The position numbers and the translations under genes were made by a program. Source: an uncultured Faecalibacterium sp. (GTDB taxonomy: Bacteria; Bacillota; Clostridia; Oscillospirales; Ruminococcaceae). Taken from it: a DNA stretch of 8,343 nt. Where the stretch lies: contig CAKTCY010000075.1 in NCBI GenBank assembly GCA_934540955.1, positions 1-8,343 on the forward strand, given 5' to 3'. Below the pieces are notes generated by a model. That model saw nothing but the letters and a program-made list of their open reading frames with translations, searched no databases and was not told the origin of the DNA. Of the stretch, positions 5,988 to 8,343 are shown in pieces. Within the stretch, counting starts at the first letter, position 1, and the number at the start of each line of letters is the position of its first letter.

Positions 5988-6527
5988 ATGCACAATATCT
6001 ATTTCACCCGCCACGGCGAGACGGTATGGAACGTGGAAAATAAGATCTGCGGCATGACCGACAGCCCGCTGACCGCCCGCGGGCAGCAGCAGGCGCGGCA
6101 GCTGGGCGAGCTTGTCCGGGACAGCGGCCTGCACATTGACGAAATTCTGTACTCTCCCCTTTCCCGCGCCGCCGACACCGCAAAGGCCATTGCCGCCGCT
6201 ACCGGTCTGCCCGCCCGCTGCGAGCCACGCCTGCGGGAGCAGTGCTTCGGCAAGTACGAGGGCACACCCCGGGACGGTGCGGAGTTTCGCCGCTCCAAGA
6301 CCCACTTTGCCGACCGCTATGTGGGCGGCGAAAGCATGATGCAGCTGGCGCAGCGCATCTACAACCTGCTGGACGAGCTGAAGGCCGACACCGGCAAGAC
6401 CTACCTGCTGGTAGCACACAACGGCATCGCCCGGGTGGTGCACTCCTATTTTTACGACATGACCAACGAGGAATACGCCGCTGCGGGCATCAAAAACTGC
6501 CAGCTGGTGGAGTATACCTTTGAATAA
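5988..6527 (+). CDS. Histidine phosphatase (phosphoglycerate mutase-like)
   Basis: This 179-residue protein is a complete cytoplasmic enzyme of the histidine phosphatase branch 1. The phosphate-accepting motif is TRHGET (7-12), with catalytic His9 next to Arg8. The other active-site residues are Arg60 in SPLSR, the acid Glu84 in LREQCFGKYEG, and His144 in VAHNG. The GES segment at 114-116 is also typical. Members remove phosphate from small metabolites, as GpmB-like and CobC-like proteins do; the substrate cannot be read from sequence and no cobalamin genes are nearby to favour CobC. The ATG at 5988 follows AAGGAG (5975-5980) at 7 nt, which overlaps the preceding stop codon, so translation is probably coupled. 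A strong terminator begins directly after the stop codon. Confidence 0.9.
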   Translation: MHNIYFTRHGETVWNVENKICGMTDSPLTARGQQQARQLGELVRDSGLHIDEILYSPLSRAADTAKAIAAATGLPARCEPRLREQCFGKYEGTPRDGAEFRRSKTHFADRYVGGESMMQLAQRIYNLLDELKADTGKTYLLVAHNGIARVVHSYFYDMTNEEYAAAGIKNCQLVEYTFE

Positions 6528-6561
6528 GAAAAGCCGCCGGAGCCCCGGCGGCTTTTCTTTT
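6528..6561. terminator. Bidirectional intrinsic terminator
   Basis: Perfect 13-bp arms, GAAAAGCCGCCGG (6528-6540) and its complement (6545-6557), enclose a 4-nt loop, starting at the base after the phosphatase stop codon. The plus-strand side ends in TTTTCTTTT, and the minus-strand side in CTTTTCTTATTC. It ends both the phosphatase operon and the convergent MATE gene. Confidence 0.9.
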
Positions 6562-6569
6562 ATGGCGCG

Positions 6570-7919
6570 TCAACTATGACGGTAATGGAATTTCTGATCC
6601 TTTGTCACGAACATATACACGGTCACTGCCAGCGTGGCAAGCTCGGCGGCGGTGACCGCCAGCCACACACCGTCAAGACCCCAGAGGGCGGGCAGGAGGA
6701 GCAGTGCGGCCATCTGGAACAGAAACGTGCGCAGAAAGGAGATGAGGGCGCTTGTCACGCCGTCGCCCAGCGCCGTGAAGAAGGAGGACGCATAGATGTT
6801 GAAGCCCTTGATGAGGAAGCACAGCGCATACAGCCGGAACGCGCGGCTGGTCAGCGCCAGCAGCTGGGCGTCGTAGCCCACAAAGATGCGCGCCACATGG
6901 GGAATGATCACCATGGACGCCGCCGTCATGCTCACAGACACCACGGCGATGAGGCGCAGGCTCTTCTGGTAGAGATTGTGCACCTCGGCATGGTTGCGGG
7001 CACCGTAATGAAAGCTGACGATGGGTGCGCTGCCCACCGCATAGCCCACGAACACGGCCACGAACAGGAAAGCGGCATACATGATGACGCCGTAAGCCGC
7101 CACGCCGTTTTCCCCGATCAGCCGCAGCAGCTGGAAGTTATACAGGATATTGACCAGCGACATGGAAAGGCTGGTCATCAGCTCGGAAGAGCCGTTGATG
7201 CAGGCATCCCACAGCACGCGGCCGTAAAACTGCGTTCTGCACAGGTGCAGACAGCTGGTGTTGTTGTGGCTGATAAAATAAAACACCGGCAGCACGCCGC
7301 CCACCAGCTGGCTGATAAGGGTGGCAAGGGCAGCGCCCTCCACGCCCCAGTGCAGCATGCCCACCATTACCACGTCCAGCACCATGTTGGTGCAGCCTGC
7401 ACCTACGGTGAACCAGAAGCCCAGATGCGGCTTTTCGGCGGTGACGAAAAAGCTCTGGAATAGATTCTGCAAAGCGAAGCCCGGCAGCGCCAGCATCAGG
7501 ATGCGCCCGTAGCGCACGGCGTAGTCCAGCAGTTCGCCCTTTGCGCCCAGCAGCACGGCGACCGGCCGTAGGAACAGGATGCCCAGCACGGACAGCACAC
7601 CGGCCGAGATAAGCGCTGCCCACATAAACATGGAAAAATAGTGGTCGGCTTTTTTCCGGTCGCCCTCGCCCAGCGTGATGCCTACGATGGCGCTGCCGCC
7701 GGTGCCCAGCATAAAACCGATGGTGCCCAGCAGCTGTGGCAGCGGCATGATGAGGTTGACCGCCGCAAAGGCCGTTTTGCCCACAAAGTTGGAGACGCAC
7801 AGGCCGTCCACGATGCCATAGATGGAGGTGAACAGCATGGTGCCGATGCAGGGCAGCACGAACCGCAGCAGGCGGGAATAGTTGAAATGATCGGACAATT
7901 GGATGGTTTTCTTTGGCAT
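6570..7919 (-). CDS. MATE-family efflux transporter
   Basis: This 449-residue protein has the usual length and twelve-helix pattern of MATE transporters, which export cationic drugs or metabolites in exchange for Na+ or H+. Family segments are TSIYGIVDGLCVSNFVG (31-47), AAVNLIMPL (52-60), MLGTGGSAIVGITLGEGDRKKA (split across 70-91), NMVLDVVMV (178-186), WGVEGAALAT (191-200) and SAPIVSFHYGARN (297-309). The overall type resembles MepA-like proteins of Firmicutes. The ATG at 7919 is preceded by AAGGAGGAG within 4-5 nt. The gene has its own strong promoter and a leader of about 170 nt with elaborate structure, so expression is probably controlled after initiation. The substrate is unknown; if the leader is a guanidine-IV element, guanidinium would be the expected signal. 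Confidence 0.92.
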   Translation of the reverse strand: MPKKTIQLSDHFNYSRLLRFVLPCIGTMLFTSIYGIVDGLCVSNFVGKTAFAAVNLIMPLPQLLGTIGFMLGTGGSAIVGITLGEGDRKKADHYFSMFMWAALISAGVLSVLGILFLRPVAVLLGAKGELLDYAVRYGRILMLALPGFALQNLFQSFFVTAEKPHLGFWFTVGAGCTNMVLDVVMVGMLHWGVEGAALATLISQLVGGVLPVFYFISHNNTSCLHLCRTQFYGRVLWDACINGSSELMTSLSMSLVNILYNFQLLRLIGENGVAAYGVIMYAAFLFVAVFVGYAVGSAPIVSFHYGARNHAEVHNLYQKSLRLIAVVSVSMTAASMVIIPHVARIFVGYDAQLLALTSRAFRLYALCFLIKGFNIYASSFFTALGDGVTSALISFLRTFLFQMAALLLLPALWGLDGVWLAVTAAELATLAVTVYMFVTKDQKFHYRHS

Positions 7920-7945
7920 AACTCCTCCTTTTTTGAACTCTGCAC

Positions 7946-8058
7946 ATACAAAAAGGCCGGATAAGAACCACCGCTCCGGTGCATTCCCTCTTCTGCTGCG
8001 GCACTACGGTGCCCACAGCCTCCGGGAAGCACGAACGGTGACATCTTATCCGGCCTTT
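7946..8058 (-). ncRNA. Structured 5' leader RNA of the MATE gene, candidate riboswitch or attenuator
   Basis: Read on the minus strand, a perfect 15-bp outer stem (8044-8058 with 7952-7966) closes a 77-nt domain and is followed at once by a U-rich run, as in a terminator. Inside are CACCG/CGGTG (8036-8040 with 7969-7973), a longer stem (8024-8032 with 7979-7988, one bulge) and an inner hairpin (8009-8019 with 7995-8004) with loop CGUA. CACCG at 7977-7981 can instead pair with 7969-7973 in a 3-nt-loop hairpin, which excludes two of the other stems. Such alternatives are a mark of regulatory RNAs. Guanidine-IV (mepA motif) riboswitches are known upstream of MepA-like MATE genes in Firmicutes, so that class is the first to test, but I could not confirm its consensus from memory. 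Confidence 0.6.
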
Positions 8059-8095
8059 CAATTACGTTGAAACAGCCCTCCGATGAGCGAAAAAC

Positions 8096-8124
8096 AGTAT
8101 AACAAAGTTTATTTTTTATGTCAA
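8096..8124 (-). promoter_or_regulatory. Promoter of the MATE gene
   Basis: On the minus strand a perfect -35 box TTGACA (8119-8124) and TATACT (8096-8101) are exactly 17 bp apart, the best promoter in the window. Transcription would start near 8089, about 170 nt before the ATG at 7919. It begins 14 bp after the stop codon of the preceding gene, with no terminator between. Confidence 0.85.
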
Positions 8125-8137
8125 GCCCGGTTTTGCA

Positions 8138-8343
8138 TCACTCCGTCGCAAGGCGGACAAAGGGCGCGATGGCGTTAGCGTCGCCGTGGCGGACGATGGA
8201 GTAGGTGATGTCGCAGTAGGGCTGGATGGCGGTGCTCTTTTCCACAGTGGAGATGAGCAGCACCTGCAATTGCAGCCGGCGGAACAGCTCCATCATGGGG
8301 CGGATGCGGTCGCTGGTCATCTTGCTGAAGGCTTCGTCCAGCA
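8138..8343 (-). CDS. C-terminal end of an SbcC/MukB/JetC-like ATPase (partial)
   Basis: The last 67 codons of a gene that enters from the right edge. The visible start reads LDEAFSKMTSDRI, a Walker B motif (hydrophobic run ending in DE) followed by the D-loop of SMC-type ATPases. After it come a helix (MMELFRRL), the strand LQVLLISTVEK, and STAIQPYCDITYSIVR, the closing part of the ATP-binding head. This ending fits large coiled-coil ATPases such as SbcC, MukB/MksB and the Wadjet subunit JetC. In Wadjet loci jetD usually follows jetC, but here the next gene is a MATE transporter, so this may be another MksB-like system, a different gene order, or an incomplete locus. The stop codon is TGA at 8138-8140. 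The 5' end and partners are outside the window. Confidence 0.7.
   Translation of the reverse strand, partial: LDEAFSKMTSDRIRPMMELFRRLQLQVLLISTVEKSTAIQPYCDITYSIVRHGDANAIAPFVRLATE

Noticed and set aside
7682..8044. Leader peptide starting at ATG 8044 in the MATE leader
   Set aside because: The frame is open and overlaps the MATE start, but it has only a poor AAAGG at 9 nt, lies inside the closing stem, and shows no stall-type motif. It is not excluded but not supported.
7920..8090. FMN, cobalamin, TPP, c-di-GMP-I or T-box leader for the MATE gene
   Set aside because: The conserved core sequences of these classes, as I remember them, are not present; AGGGAA alone is too short to support a cobalamin element.
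8138..8320. A separate 60-residue protein starting at ATG 8320
   Set aside because: The frame is open to the window edge and the upstream residues LDEAFSK complete a Walker B motif, so this is the end of a larger gene.

Overview
The window looks like chromosomal DNA from a GC-rich gut Firmicute of the Oscillospiraceae/Ruminococcaceae, most like Faecalibacterium. The reasons are strong AAGGAGG-type ribosome binding sites, GC-rich codon use, SigA-type promoters with TATAAT boxes in AT-rich gaps, and a family of short GC-rich palindromic repeats in the intergenic spaces that I associate, from memory, with this group. The genus is an inference.

Layout. Bases 1-185 are a divergent control region: one promoter reads left out of the window and another reads right into a LysR regulator (186-1103). 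A shared terminator separates it from a convergent gene for an unrecognised two-helix membrane protein (1160-2176, minus). Next comes a short-form CstA-family transporter (2332-3834, minus) with its own terminator and a long AT-rich leader. Bases 3835-4457 hold no gene; they contain the transporter's control region, a composite palindromic repeat and a separate compound hairpin. A second LysR gene (4548-5483, minus) has a clear promoter and terminator. It diverges from a two-gene operon (5764-6527, plus) encoding a 70-residue unknown protein and a histidine phosphatase, and a second copy of the palindromic repeat lies between them. A bidirectional terminator (6528-6561) separates that operon from a convergent MATE efflux gene (6570-7919, minus). 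The MATE gene has a near-consensus promoter and a leader of about 170 nt with elaborate, mutually exclusive pairing, so it is a candidate riboswitch or attenuator. The right edge carries the last 67 codons of an SbcC/MukB/JetC-like ATPase.

Function. The window is mostly independent single-gene units of transport (CstA, MATE) and regulation (two LysR), not one pathway. The first LysR gene probably controls the gene left of the window, with a palindrome placed just upstream of that gene's -35. The second may regulate itself or the adjacent operon. The two most interesting items are the structured RNA before the MATE gene, for which guanidine-IV (mepA motif) is the first class to test, and five repeat units whose small stems vary while keeping their pairing.
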